Source: an uncultured Prevotellaceae bacterium (GTDB taxonomy: Bacteria > Bacteroidota > Bacteroidia > Bacteroidales > Bacteroidaceae). Taken from it: a DNA stretch of 44,646 nucleotides. Positions 17,730 through 25,756 of the stretch are shown piece after piece; positions within the stretch are counted from its first letter, which is position 1, and every line of letters starts with the position of its first letter. The stretch is from assembly GCA_900321835.1 (NCBI GenBank), contig ONXQ01000001.1, forward strand, positions 1 through 44,646, read 5' to 3'. The position numbers and the translations under genes are program-made. Under the pieces are notes generated by a model. The model searched no databases. It was not told the origin of the DNA and saw nothing but the letters and a program-made list of their open reading frames with translations.

Positions 17730-18869
17730 TCAGTCGAGGCGCTTGCGCCAGCAGCGGCGGCGCTTGTGGGTGCGGCGCTCGAAGTAGATCCACTGGTTGC
17801 TGATCTTGTGATTGGTCTCCAGTTCGACGCTCGTCTCGCACCATTCATATCCCTCACTGATAAAGTAGGGCAGGAGGTCCTTGAAAAACAAGGCGTTGAC
17901 GCCTTTCGACTGCCATTCGGGACGCACGGCGATGAGCAACATGTCGAGGTGGTTGTCGTGCTTCCACTTCAGCGCCTTCAGCAGGTGCCACCAGCCGAAG
18001 GGCCACAGGCGTCCGCCACTCTTTTGGAGGGCCCGCGAGAGCGACGGCATACAAATACCGGTGCCGATGAGGCGTCCGTCCTTGTCGGTAATGCAACTGA
18101 CGAGTTTCGGGTCGACGGCGTTGAGATACATCGAGATGTATTGCTGAATCTGCCCTTCGCTCAGGGCCGAGTAGCCGAACAGGTGGGAATAGGCCGAGTT
18201 GATGACCTCGAAGATGTCGCGTCCGTAGGCTTTGGCAATCTGCTTGCAGGTCTTGAACTTCTTGATTTGCAGCCCGTACTTTTCCTGAACCAAGTTGGCC
18301 ATGCGCATCAGTCGGTCGGGCACGCCCGTCTCGCGCGGCACCGTGAGCCGCTGTTCAATCCAGTCGATGTCCTTCTCAAAACCCAGTTTCGGCATGTGCT
18401 CGTGGTAGTAGGGATAGTTGTAGGAGGTGGCCATCGTGCCCAGTTGGTCGAAACCCTCGTAGAGCATACCCTCGGGGTCAAGGTCGGTGAAGCCCAGCGG
18501 GCCCTTGATCTCGTTCATGCCCCGTTCGCGGCCCCACTGTTCGACGGCCTCAATCAAGGCGCGGCTCACGTCGAGGTCGTCCACGAAGTCGATCCATCCG
18601 AAGCGCACCGACCGTGTGTTCCACGCCTCGTTGGCCTTGCGGTTGATGATGGCCACGACGCGGCCCGCAATCTCGCCGTCCTTCCAGGCCAGGAAAGCCT
18701 GGCGTTCGCAGAACTCCAGCGCGGCGTTCTTCGGACCCAGTGTGTTCTTGAGGTCAAAATACAGGTCGGGCACATAGTAGGGGTTGCCCTTATACAGTCG
18801 ATAACTGAACTTGATGAAGCGGTCGAGGTCTTTCGACGACTCGACTTTCTGAATCGTGATGGCTGCCAT
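17730..18869 (-). CDS. GNAT-fold N-acetyltransferase-like protein
   Basis: 379 aa cytoplasmic protein resembling the large Bacteroidota acyltransferase-like family (two GNAT halves, no characterised substrate). N-half: LDRFIKFSYRLYKGNPYYVP and AFLAWKDGEIAGRVVAIINRK (beta4-like). C-half: DMLLIAVRPEWQSKGVNALFF, corresponding to the acetyl-CoA pyrophosphate loop, then CETSVELETNHKISNQW. The tail is basic (RRTHKRRRCWRKRLD). I start it at MAAITIQK (18869) rather than the in-frame ATG at 18896, because the promoter -7 element at 18894-18901 overlaps the latter. Confidence 0.8.
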   Translation of the reverse strand: MAAITIQKVESSKDLDRFIKFSYRLYKGNPYYVPDLYFDLKNTLGPKNAALEFCERQAFLAWKDGEIAGRVVAIINRKANEAWNTRSVRFGWIDFVDDLDVSRALIEAVEQWGRERGMNEIKGPLGFTDLDPEGMLYEGFDQLGTMATSYNYPYYHEHMPKLGFEKDIDWIEQRLTVPRETGVPDRLMRMANLVQEKYGLQIKKFKTCKQIAKAYGRDIFEVINSAYSHLFGYSALSEGQIQQYISMYLNAVDPKLVSCITDKDGRLIGTGICMPSLSRALQKSGGRLWPFGWWHLLKALKWKHDNHLDMLLIAVRPEWQSKGVNALFFKDLLPYFISEGYEWCETSVELETNHKISNQWIYFERRTHKRRRCWRKRLD

Positions 18870-18893
18870 ATCTGAAAAGTGCATATTTGTCGG

Positions 18894-18924
18894 CAAAGTT
18901 AGCGAAAATCAGTGTGATTACCTA
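18894..18924 (-). promoter_or_regulatory. Promoter of the GNAT-like gene
   Basis: The -7 TAACTTTG is the complement of 18894-18901 and lies 25 bp upstream of ATG 18869. The -33 position (18922-18924, 20-bp spacer) reads TAG rather than TTG, so only the -7 is strong. This element decides the start codon of the gene. Confidence 0.55.
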
Positions 18925-18972
18925 CATTTTTAACTTTTAATTGGCGGCAAATGAAAATTTCTTACCGTTTTC

Positions 18973-19003
18973 TTGCGCGAATCATTAAAAATGTCTAATT
19001 TTG
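18973..19003 (+). promoter_or_regulatory. Promoter of the OmpA-like gene
   Basis: TTG at 18973-18975, a 20-bp spacer and TAATTTTG at 18996-19003: a full match to the Bacteroidota consensus. Transcription would start near 19010, about 35 nt before the ATG, and the leader is AT-rich (ATTTATTAAAAATCC), favourable for ribosome loading without a Shine-Dalgarno site. Confidence 0.8.
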
Positions 19004-19044
19004 AGCCGTTAAATGTACTCATTTATTAAAAATCCTTTACAATT

Positions 19045-20166
19045 ATGACATTTTTCAAAAAATCACTGCTCGCCGTAGCCGCCCTCACTTGCGCGCTCAC
19101 GGCATCGGCACAGAGTGCCTACGACGAAGAGGCACAGGAACTGGGCTACAAGCCCTATCCGTACAACTTCATCCAGTTGCAGGGCGGAATCGGTGAAACC
19201 TTCACCAACGCCAAGTTTACCGACATCGTCACCCCGACCGTAAGCCTCGGCATCGGCCGCTTCTTCGCACCCGCCATCGGTGCACGTCTGCACGTCAACG
19301 GATGGCAGTCGAAGGGAGGATTCCGCAGCATCAGCGACACCTACAAGTACAACTACATCACCGGTGACATCGACCTGCTGCTCAACCTCACCAACATGTT
19401 CTCCAAGAAGAGCCACCACTTCCTCAACGTCATCCTCGTAGGCGGTGTCGGACTCAACTACGCATGGCACAACAACGACATGGCTGCCGTGCTCGCCAAG
19501 AACCCCGGCGAAAACACCAACAACGCCTGGGGCAAGGGACTCGACCGCGACGACCTGCTCGGCCACAACCTCCGCGCCGGCGTCCTCCTCGACTTCAACC
19601 TCGCCAAGCACTGGAACCTCGGTGTCGAAGTGGACTTCAACTCGCTCGACGACCGTTTCAACTCAAAGTACACCAACCGCGACGACTGGATGATGACCGC
19701 TCAACTCTCGCTCACCTACAAGTTCGGACTCAAGAACCCGCCGGCAGCAAAGCCCGTCATCGTCACACCCGTACAGACGCACACCGAGACCGAACACGTC
19801 GAGACTACACCCGTCACCCCGCCGACAACCACTGTCATCAAGGAAGCGAAGCCCCTCAAGGAAGTCGTTTACTATGCCATCAACGTCAGCGACCCGAAGG
19901 ATGTGGCAGCCGTTGCAGAAGAGTGTGCACGCTGGGCTAAGGAGAACCCCGCCAAGAAACTCGTCGTTACGGGTTACGCCGACAAGGGCACCGGTACCGC
20001 CGTCATCAACCAGCGCATCTCCGACGCTCGTGCCAAGAAGATGGTTGACGCCCTCAAGAAGGCAGGCGTCCTTGACTCTCAGATCGAAGCACAAGGCTTA
20101 GGCGACAAGGTTCAGCCCTTCACCGCCAACGACGACAACCGCTGCGTCATCATCGAAGGCAAGTAA
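19045..20166 (+). CDS. OmpA-family outer membrane protein
   Basis: 373 aa, signal peptide 1-22 (ALTASA-QSA). Residues about 35-235 form a beta-barrel with alternating strands and aromatic girdles (NFIQLQGGIGETF, HFLNVILVGGVGLNYAW, LTYKFGLKN). A Pro/Thr-rich linker (PVTPPTTTVIKEAKP) leads to an OmpA C-terminal peptidoglycan-binding domain (265-373: TGYADKGTGTAVINQRISDARAKKMVDAL). It probably anchors the outer membrane to the wall. The codons strongly favour C-ending forms, and it has a consensus promoter and a strong terminator, which fits a very abundant protein. Divergent from the GNAT-like gene. Confidence 0.92.
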   Translation: MTFFKKSLLAVAALTCALTASAQSAYDEEAQELGYKPYPYNFIQLQGGIGETFTNAKFTDIVTPTVSLGIGRFFAPAIGARLHVNGWQSKGGFRSISDTYKYNYITGDIDLLLNLTNMFSKKSHHFLNVILVGGVGLNYAWHNNDMAAVLAKNPGENTNNAWGKGLDRDDLLGHNLRAGVLLDFNLAKHWNLGVEVDFNSLDDRFNSKYTNRDDWMMTAQLSLTYKFGLKNPPAAKPVIVTPVQTHTETEHVETTPVTPPTTTVIKEAKPLKEVVYYAINVSDPKDVAAVAEECARWAKENPAKKLVVTGYADKGTGTAVINQRISDARAKKMVDALKKAGVLDSQIEAQGLGDKVQPFTANDDNRCVIIEGK

Positions 20167-20192
20167 GCCGTCATCTACAAACAGCCTAATCC

Positions 20193-20233
20193 AACCCTTC
20201 AGAACCTCCCGGGAGGGTCTGAAGGGTTTCCTT
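20193..20233 (+). terminator. Rho-independent terminator of the OmpA-like gene
   Basis: A long near-perfect hairpin: AACCCTTCAGA (20193-20203) pairs with TCTGAAGGGTT (20218-20228), with an inner CTCCC/GGGAG stem. A pyrimidine-rich TCCTTCTTTCTT tract follows. It separates the OmpA transcript from the CHASE2 gene 18 bp further on. Confidence 0.8.
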
Positions 20234-20247
20234 CTTTCTTACCCGCC

Positions 20248-21453
20248 ATGCTCAAACTGCTCAAACGTATCTTCGGCATCGACCACCTGCTGGTCACACT
20301 GCTCACCTTCCTCTTCATCGCCCTCATCCTCACGCTGGCAGTCAACATCTCCTTCTTCAACCCCATCGAGCGCGCCATCGAGAGTTTCTCGATGATTGAC
20401 GTTTGCTACCAGGTCGAGAAGAACACACAGGAGCCCGACACCAGCCGCCTCATCACCATCGTCGATATTTCGGAGGTGAAGGACCGCGACAAGATTGCCC
20501 TGATGGTCGATTCTATCCGTGAGGCACAGCCGGCAGTCGTGGCCTTCGACGTCATCTTCGACCCTCTGCTCGGCACTGAGGAGGAGAACATGCAACTGCT
20601 CGAGTCGCTGTCGGCGCTGCCCGTCTCCCGCTACGCCTTCATGATGAAGGAGTGGGACCAGCAGCAACACACCTTCACCGTGCCCTTCCGCTCCTTCTTT
20701 TTCTTCGACGAGTTTGAGCAGGACGGCTACGTGAACACACCCGAAAGTGCCGACGGAAGCACCCTGCGCACGTTCAGCCTCAACCGCGTCTTCATGGGCG
20801 ACACCATCGAGTCGTTCCCGCTCAAGATAGCGTCGGCCTACGATTCGCGGCTCGAGGGGATGCGTGGCGAAGACCGCATCATCGACTTCTCGCCCACTTA
20901 TTTCCCCGAAGTCAACTGGAACGAAATCAGCAGTCATGCCGACCTGCTGCGCGACCGTATCGTCATCGTCGGCGCCCTCCACGACCTCATCGACAATCAC
21001 TACACGTCCATCGGCCGAATCGCTGGCGTGAAAGTCGTGGCCCACAGCGTGCAAACCCTCCTGGAGAACCGCAACGTGCGTCATGCCAGTCCGTGGCTCA
21101 CGGCGCTCATCACCTTCCTCGTCGTCTATTTCACCCAGATTTGGCAGCACTTCCTGCTGGTGAAGATGCGCCGCTCCAAGAGCACCTTCTGGCTCTTTGC
21201 CCTTCGCAGCGAGTCGTTCGTCTCGATGCTCACCTTCCTCTGGGTCTGCCTCATCACGTTCCTCAACTTTGTCGTCTTCCGCATCGACAATCTCTCGATC
21301 GACCTGCTGTGGATGCTCTGCGGCGTGGCCGTTGTGTCCGAGGCACGCGGGCTCTACAGGGCCTTCGTCTGTGTGATGGGCGACCGTAAGAACATCGCAC
21401 TTTTCCGCCGCTCCATCTACTACATGCCGCTTGCCAAGCCGCACGTGCAATAG
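20248..21453 (+). CDS. CHASE2-domain membrane sensor without an output domain
   Basis: 401 aa inner-membrane protein. TM1 at about 14-36 (LLVTLLTFLFIALILTLAV), then a periplasmic CHASE2 sensor domain at about 40-275 (ITIVDISEVKDRDKIALMVD, VVAFDVIFDPL, DRIVIVGALHDLIDNHYTSI). Two to three TM helices follow (about 283-305, 325-350, 352-375). CHASE2 receptors usually continue into a kinase or cyclase; here the protein stops after a short basic tail, so the signal must pass to another protein. It is followed after 70 bp by a small exported protein and then the TPR-CHAT protein, all on the same strand, probably an operon. The stimulus is unknown. It sits just past the OmpA terminator; no consensus promoter is evident. 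Confidence 0.85.
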   Translation: MLKLLKRIFGIDHLLVTLLTFLFIALILTLAVNISFFNPIERAIESFSMIDVCYQVEKNTQEPDTSRLITIVDISEVKDRDKIALMVDSIREAQPAVVAFDVIFDPLLGTEEENMQLLESLSALPVSRYAFMMKEWDQQQHTFTVPFRSFFFFDEFEQDGYVNTPESADGSTLRTFSLNRVFMGDTIESFPLKIASAYDSRLEGMRGEDRIIDFSPTYFPEVNWNEISSHADLLRDRIVIVGALHDLIDNHYTSIGRIAGVKVVAHSVQTLLENRNVRHASPWLTALITFLVVYFTQIWQHFLLVKMRRSKSTFWLFALRSESFVSMLTFLWVCLITFLNFVVFRIDNLSIDLLWMLCGVAVVSEARGLYRAFVCVMGDRKNIALFRRSIYYMPLAKPHVQ

Positions 21454-21523
21454 CCGGCGGACACGCACATCCGCTTTTTTCTTCACACTTTTCCAAATCA
21501 TCAAAACAACATCCCCCTCATTT

Positions 21524-21994
21524 ATGAACCGCCAGAAACTTTTCATCTTCCTGCTTCTCTTTGCAGGCCTCTTCGCAGCCGACGCCGCTGCACAGAACGT
21601 CTATGTCTATTCCAAGATAGGCAAGTTCTTTGTCCGCAAGGGCAAGAAAGACACGCCGGTCAACGTGCAGTCGCAGTTGGCTCGCACCGACATTCTCGTC
21701 GTCCCCGCCAAAGGCAAAATCGTGCTGTTCGACCCCGAAAACCGCAAGGAAATCGAAATCCGCACGTCGTACGAAGGCATCAGTTCCGTGGAAAAACTCA
21801 TCACCAACAACGAGACGACCACCGTGCGCAAACTCACCGACATGTACTTCCGCTTTCTTTGCCACCAGATGATGGACAGCATTGACAAGGAGGGCAACGA
21901 GAACGTTCCCACAGCCGTTGTTCGCGAGATAGCCCTTTCGAGCGACGAAGTCATCGAGGAACCCGACGACGATCAGAAATACATTGACGACTAA
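21524..21994 (+). CDS. Small exported FecR/SH3-like protein
   Basis: 156 aa from ATG 21524; the longer upstream frame from 21431 overlaps the CHASE2 gene and would bury the signal peptide MNRQKLFIFLLLFAGLFAADAAA-QNV. The mature protein begins VYVYSKIGKFFVRKGKKDTPVNVQSQLARTDILVVPAKGKIVLFD (given here in outline), a compact beta pattern resembling FecR-type or SH3-like domains (xGxVxxxxxGxxxxVxxxxxLxxxDxxxxxxxGxxxL). It then has a helical part (TVRKLTDMYFRFLCHQMMDS) and an acidic tail (EEPDDDQKYIDD). Likely periplasmic, between the CHASE2 sensor and the TPR-CHAT protein. Its role may be as an adaptor or ligand-binding subunit; this is inferred from context only. Confidence 0.75.
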   Translation: MNRQKLFIFLLLFAGLFAADAAAQNVYVYSKIGKFFVRKGKKDTPVNVQSQLARTDILVVPAKGKIVLFDPENRKEIEIRTSYEGISSVEKLITNNETTTVRKLTDMYFRFLCHQMMDSIDKEGNENVPTAVVREIALSSDEVIEEPDDDQKYIDD

Positions 21995-22004
21995 TCCGCA
22001 TCCA

Positions 22005-22132
22005 TCTGCGTGCGCTTGGAAAAAAACGTCCGAGCGCTCAGACGTTTTCGTCCAAGCGCTCGGACGTTTTTTTCCGAGCGCTCGGACGTTTTTTTCCGAG
22101 CGCTCGGACGTTTTTTTCCAAGCGCTCAGGCG
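22005..22132. repeat. 22-bp-period palindrome array, GAGCGCTC family (6 units)
   Basis: Units of 18 bp at 22005 (degenerate left half), 22027, 22049, 22071, 22093 and 22115, spaced by AAAA or TTTT: exact 22-bp period. The unit sequences are CGTCCGAGCGCTCAGACG, CGTCCAAGCGCTCGGACG, TTTCCGAGCGCTCGGACG (twice) and TTTCCAAGCGCTCAGGCG. Each plus-strand unit is followed by a T-run, so each could act as a small intrinsic terminator. It starts 10 bp after the stop of the FecR-like gene and ends 19 bp before the CHAT gene. Confidence 0.9.
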
Positions 22133-22151
22133 TAATAAGTAACTGTGCTTT

Positions 22152-25100
22152 ATGAAAACACCCACCATGCTCCTGCTTTTCGCCTTCTGCCTCTGGTCGT
22201 TCGTGCCGGCGACACTCGAGGCCCGCGACCGCGACACCGTCGATTACTACTTCAAGGAGGCCGAAAAGGTGCTCAGTCAAGGCGACCGCAGCCAGGCACT
22301 CCGTCTGTTTGAGACGGCTCTGAGTTATGTCAACAACAAGAACGGCAAGAAGAACGAATACCAGTACACCGAACTGCTCGACTACCTCGCCGTACTGAAG
22401 TGTGAGGTGGGCGAGGTGGACCAGGCCATTGCCTACGAGGACGAAGTGATCCTGTGGCGCCGCGAACACAAGAGCGACTTCGGCGTCATCGGCGACGCAG
22501 TCAGCAAGAAGGCCGTCTTCTATTCCTATAAAAAGGACTACGACGCCGCCATCAAGTATGCCGAAGAGGCTGCCGACCTGCTGCGCCGACGGTTTGGCGA
22601 GAAAGACCACGTCTATAGCGTCAACCTCATGAACCTCGCCTCCTACTACTCCCTGCGCGGCGCCGGTGCGCAGGACTACCAGAAGGCCGTCGAGGTGGGC
22701 GAGCGTGCCATCAAGCATATTGACAACTACACGCCCGAGTACGCCTACGCCCTCAACAGCCTGGTCATCTACTATGCGCAGGCCGAAATGAACGACAAGG
22801 CGAACAGCCTCACGCCGAAGGCCATTCAGAAGGGGCGCAGCATCTTCGGCCGCCAGAGCCGCGCCTTTGCCGACGTGCTCGCCCAGCAGGCCGTGCGTCT
22901 GGCCAATCTGCACAACTATTCGCAGGCCATCGACTACTGTGTCGAGGCACGCAACATCTACGCTGCCGACAGCGTCGTGAACGTCCTGCCCTACGCCCGC
23001 ATCCTGGGCAGCCTCGGCTCGTTCTGCAAGCAGGCCGAACGCTTCGACCAGGGCATCGAGGCCCTCACCGAAGCCTGCGCCGTCTATCAGCACCTCAAGT
23101 ACGAAAACACGCAGGAGTATGTCAACTGCGTCAGCAATCTCACAGCCCTCTACCGCCTCAAAGGCGACCTTGAGAAAGCCGACGCCCTGGCCATCCAGTC
23201 GGCACAGGCGCTCAATTCGGCCACAGCCACCGACAACTACGTGGCCTACGGCAAGTCGCTCTCGGAGCAGGGCTGGATGTATGCCGCCAACGGTGACTTC
23301 CGCCATGCCATCGAGACCGAGCAGCGAGCGCTCGACGTATTCACCGAGAACGCCGACACGCTCAACATGGCACGCTCCATGAACGACCTCTCGTCCCACT
23401 GCTTCAACGCCGGACAGCACGACAAAGCGCTCGCGCTCTGCCAGCAGGCCATCGACCTCGTCCGTAAGGAGCATCTGCACACCACCGTCCTGGGACGTGC
23501 CTATAACAACTTATCCCTCTACCACTACCGTCTGGGCGACAACCGCCGTGCGCTCGAACTGAGCCGTGCCGCCGTGCGCAACTACGAGGAAGAGGGCGAC
23601 GTCAGGGGTTCGCACTATGCCAAGATTCTCGGCAACCTGGCCATGTTCTACTATCTGAACGACAGCATCGACATGGCCATCAACATCGCACGCCGCTCGC
23701 TCGACCTCCAGGCTTCGACCCTGGGCGAGGAGCACCCCGACCTCGTCGTCACTTACCACAACCTGGCCAACTACTACCTTGCCAAGAACGACAAGGAGCA
23801 GATGCGCCACTACTTCGAACGAGCGCTCGAGATGCAGTCGCGCCTCGTGCGAAACAATTTCTCCCACCTCTCCACGTCGGGGCGTGAACTCTACTGGAAC
23901 ACGAAGAACTACATCTTCAAGGTGGCACCGTCCATCGCTGCCCGGTCCGACGGCGACGACGTGCTGGTGGGCGATGCCTACAACGCCCAACTGTTTACGA
24001 AGGGTATTCTGCTCAACTCCGAGATAGACTTCAAGAATTTCCTTTTCAAAACCGGCGAGACGGAGTTGCTCTCGAAATATGAGGAACTCGAACGCCTGCA
24101 CAAGCGCATCGACGACTTCCGCCATTCGGCTGTCAACGACCATGCCGAGGTGGAGCGTCTGCAGTCGCAGGCCAACCGTCTGGAGCGCGAACTGATCCGC
24201 GGCTGCAAGGAGTTCGGTGATTTCACGTCGAACCTCTCCATCACCTACGAGCAGGTGGCGCAGGCGCTTGCTCCCGACGCTGCGGCGGTCGAGTTTGTCG
24301 AGATGCCAATGGCCGACGGCGACCGCCACTATGCCGCCCTGTGCATCCGTCATGGCTGGAAATACCCTCGCTTTGTCTCGCTCTTCACACAGAACGAACT
24401 TGTCAATCAGGACTATGCCGGCTGCAACCTCTTCGAGGCCATGCGCTTGCCTTCGACCATCAATGCCGTCTATGAGCATCCGCAGGTGGGCCATCTCGTC
24501 TGGTATCCCATTATGGAGGCTCTGGGGGCCGACACCCACACCGTCTATTTCTCGCCCACGGGAATGCTCTACCAACTCGGCATCGAGTACCTCAAGTACA
24601 ACCGCGAGCAGCGCATCAACGAGCGCTACGAGATACACCGCCTATCCTCGACCAAGTCGCTTGCCCAGCCGCGCCAGCAGCAGCCCATCACGTCGGCGGC
24701 TGTCTTCGGCGGTCTCCAGTACGACATGGACAACGAAGAACTGGCACGCCGTCACTCCGACTATTCCCAGCCTGCGCTCAACCTGCTGGCCCAGAACGAC
24801 GCTGACAACACACGTGCTCTCTTCCAGGCCAACGCCACCGTCATCGACTCGCTCACACGATTCGGAATACGCCCTGTTATTCCCCTGCCAGGCACGCTGG
24901 TCGAGGCCGAGAACGTCACCTCTGCCCTGCGCCAGCATGGCATCGACACCCGTCTCTTCACCGAAGGCGAGGGCACCGAAGAGGCTTTCAAGTCGCTCAG
25001 CGGCCGCAAATTTTCCCTCATTCACGTCGCCACCCACGGCTTCTATTTCTCCGACAGCGAAGCGAAGAAAAACGCCCAGTTGATGCGTCTCTTGGGACAG

Positions 25101-25550
25101 GTCAGCACCGACTTTGTCGATGAAGACCGCACGATGGACTACAGCGGCCTGCTCATGGCCGGTGCCAACACCGTGCTGCGCGGACGCCGACTGCCCGAAA
25201 ACGTTGAGAACGGCATCCTCAACGCCCGTGAAATCTCGCAACTCGACCTGCGCGGCCTCGACCTCGTCGTCCTTTCGGCCTGCCAGACGGGTAAGGGCGA
25301 ACTGAAGGAGGACGGTGTCTATGGTCTGCAACGCGCCTTCAAGAAGGCCGGTGCCAAGACGTTGCTCATGTCGTTGTGGAGCGTGAGCGATGCTGCCACC
25401 CAGCAGATGATGTCCAGTTTCTATCAGGCCCTGGCAGCCGGCCAGTCGCGCTTCGACGCCTTTGCCACTGCCCAGCAGGCCGTCCGCGATGCCGGCTATG
25501 CCGCACCCTACTACTGGGCCTCGTTCATCATGCTCGACGACAACGAGTAG
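22152..25550 (+). CDS. Exported TPR-CHAT protein (caspase-like protease)
   Basis: 1132 aa. A probable signal peptide (MKTPTMLLLFAFCLWSFVPA...LEA) puts it in the periplasm or at the surface. Residues about 28-560 are tetratricopeptide repeats (for example ALCQQAIDLVRKEH, ALELSRAAVRNYEEEGD, LGEEHPDLVVTYHNLANYY). A helical, partly coiled linker spans about 640-720 (KYEELERLHKRIDDFRHSAV). The C-terminal CHAT domain (about 780-1130) retains the caspase-type dyad: His962 in HVATHGF and Cys1044 in VLSACQTGKGE, plus the end motif YYWASFIMLD. CHAT enzymes are cysteine proteases controlled by TPR partners. Third gene after the CHASE2 sensor and FecR-like protein. Its own substrate is not visible nearby. 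Confidence 0.9.
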   Translation: MKTPTMLLLFAFCLWSFVPATLEARDRDTVDYYFKEAEKVLSQGDRSQALRLFETALSYVNNKNGKKNEYQYTELLDYLAVLKCEVGEVDQAIAYEDEVILWRREHKSDFGVIGDAVSKKAVFYSYKKDYDAAIKYAEEAADLLRRRFGEKDHVYSVNLMNLASYYSLRGAGAQDYQKAVEVGERAIKHIDNYTPEYAYALNSLVIYYAQAEMNDKANSLTPKAIQKGRSIFGRQSRAFADVLAQQAVRLANLHNYSQAIDYCVEARNIYAADSVVNVLPYARILGSLGSFCKQAERFDQGIEALTEACAVYQHLKYENTQEYVNCVSNLTALYRLKGDLEKADALAIQSAQALNSATATDNYVAYGKSLSEQGWMYAANGDFRHAIETEQRALDVFTENADTLNMARSMNDLSSHCFNAGQHDKALALCQQAIDLVRKEHLHTTVLGRAYNNLSLYHYRLGDNRRALELSRAAVRNYEEEGDVRGSHYAKILGNLAMFYYLNDSIDMAINIARRSLDLQASTLGEEHPDLVVTYHNLANYYLAKNDKEQMRHYFERALEMQSRLVRNNFSHLSTSGRELYWNTKNYIFKVAPSIAARSDGDDVLVGDAYNAQLFTKGILLNSEIDFKNFLFKTGETELLSKYEELERLHKRIDDFRHSAVNDHAEVERLQSQANRLERELIRGCKEFGDFTSNLSITYEQVAQALAPDAAAVEFVEMPMADGDRHYAALCIRHGWKYPRFVSLFTQNELVNQDYAGCNLFEAMRLPSTINAVYEHPQVGHLVWYPIMEALGADTHTVYFSPTGMLYQLGIEYLKYNREQRINERYEIHRLSSTKSLAQPRQQQPITSAAVFGGLQYDMDNEELARRHSDYSQPALNLLAQNDADNTRALFQANATVIDSLTRFGIRPVIPLPGTLVEAENVTSALRQHGIDTRLFTEGEGTEEAFKSLSGRKFSLIHVATHGFYFSDSEAKKNAQLMRLLGQVSTDFVDEDRTMDYSGLLMAGANTVLRGRRLPENVENGILNAREISQLDLRGLDLVVLSACQTGKGELKEDGVYGLQRAFKKAGAKTLLMSLWSVSDAATQQMMSSFYQALAAGQSRFDAFATAQQAVRDAGYAAPYYWASFIMLDDNE

Positions 25551-25599
25551 TCCCTGCCCTTGTCTGCCGCCGTTCCCGGGACAGGGCAATACCAAATTT

Positions 25600-25749
25600 G
25601 TACCACTGCGTTGGTACAACCGTACCACTGCGCTGAAACTTTTGTTTCACCGCAGTGGAATTTTTTTTCGTCTGTGGACGAAATGAAAATGGACTGTGGA
25701 CGAAATCAATTTCGTCTGCGGACGAAAAATATTTCGTCTGCGGAGCGTT
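25600..25749. repeat. 22-bp-period palindrome array switching family midway (7 units)
   Basis: Units at 25600, 25622, 25644, 25666, 25688, 25710 and 25732, spacers AACC, TTTT, TTTT, TGAA, TCAA and AATA. The first three belong to the GTACCACTGCGG family (GTACCACTGCGTTGGTAC; the third is GTTTCACCGCAGTGGAAT); the last four to the TTTCGTCTGCGGACGAAA family. The 22-bp register is unbroken across the change. The array fills the gap between the convergent ends of the CHAT gene (25550) and the WYL regulator (25757), reaching within 8 bp of the latter's stop codon. Confidence 0.9.
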
Positions 25750-25756
25750 TTCGGGC

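Noticed and set aside
21431..21994. Longer start (21431) for the FecR-like gene
   Set aside because: It would overlap the CHASE2 gene and place the signal peptide 31 residues inside; ATG 21524 is preferred.
25600..25749. Palindrome array as a CRISPR array
   Set aside because: Spacers are only 4 bp, repeats vary in sequence, and no cas genes are present.
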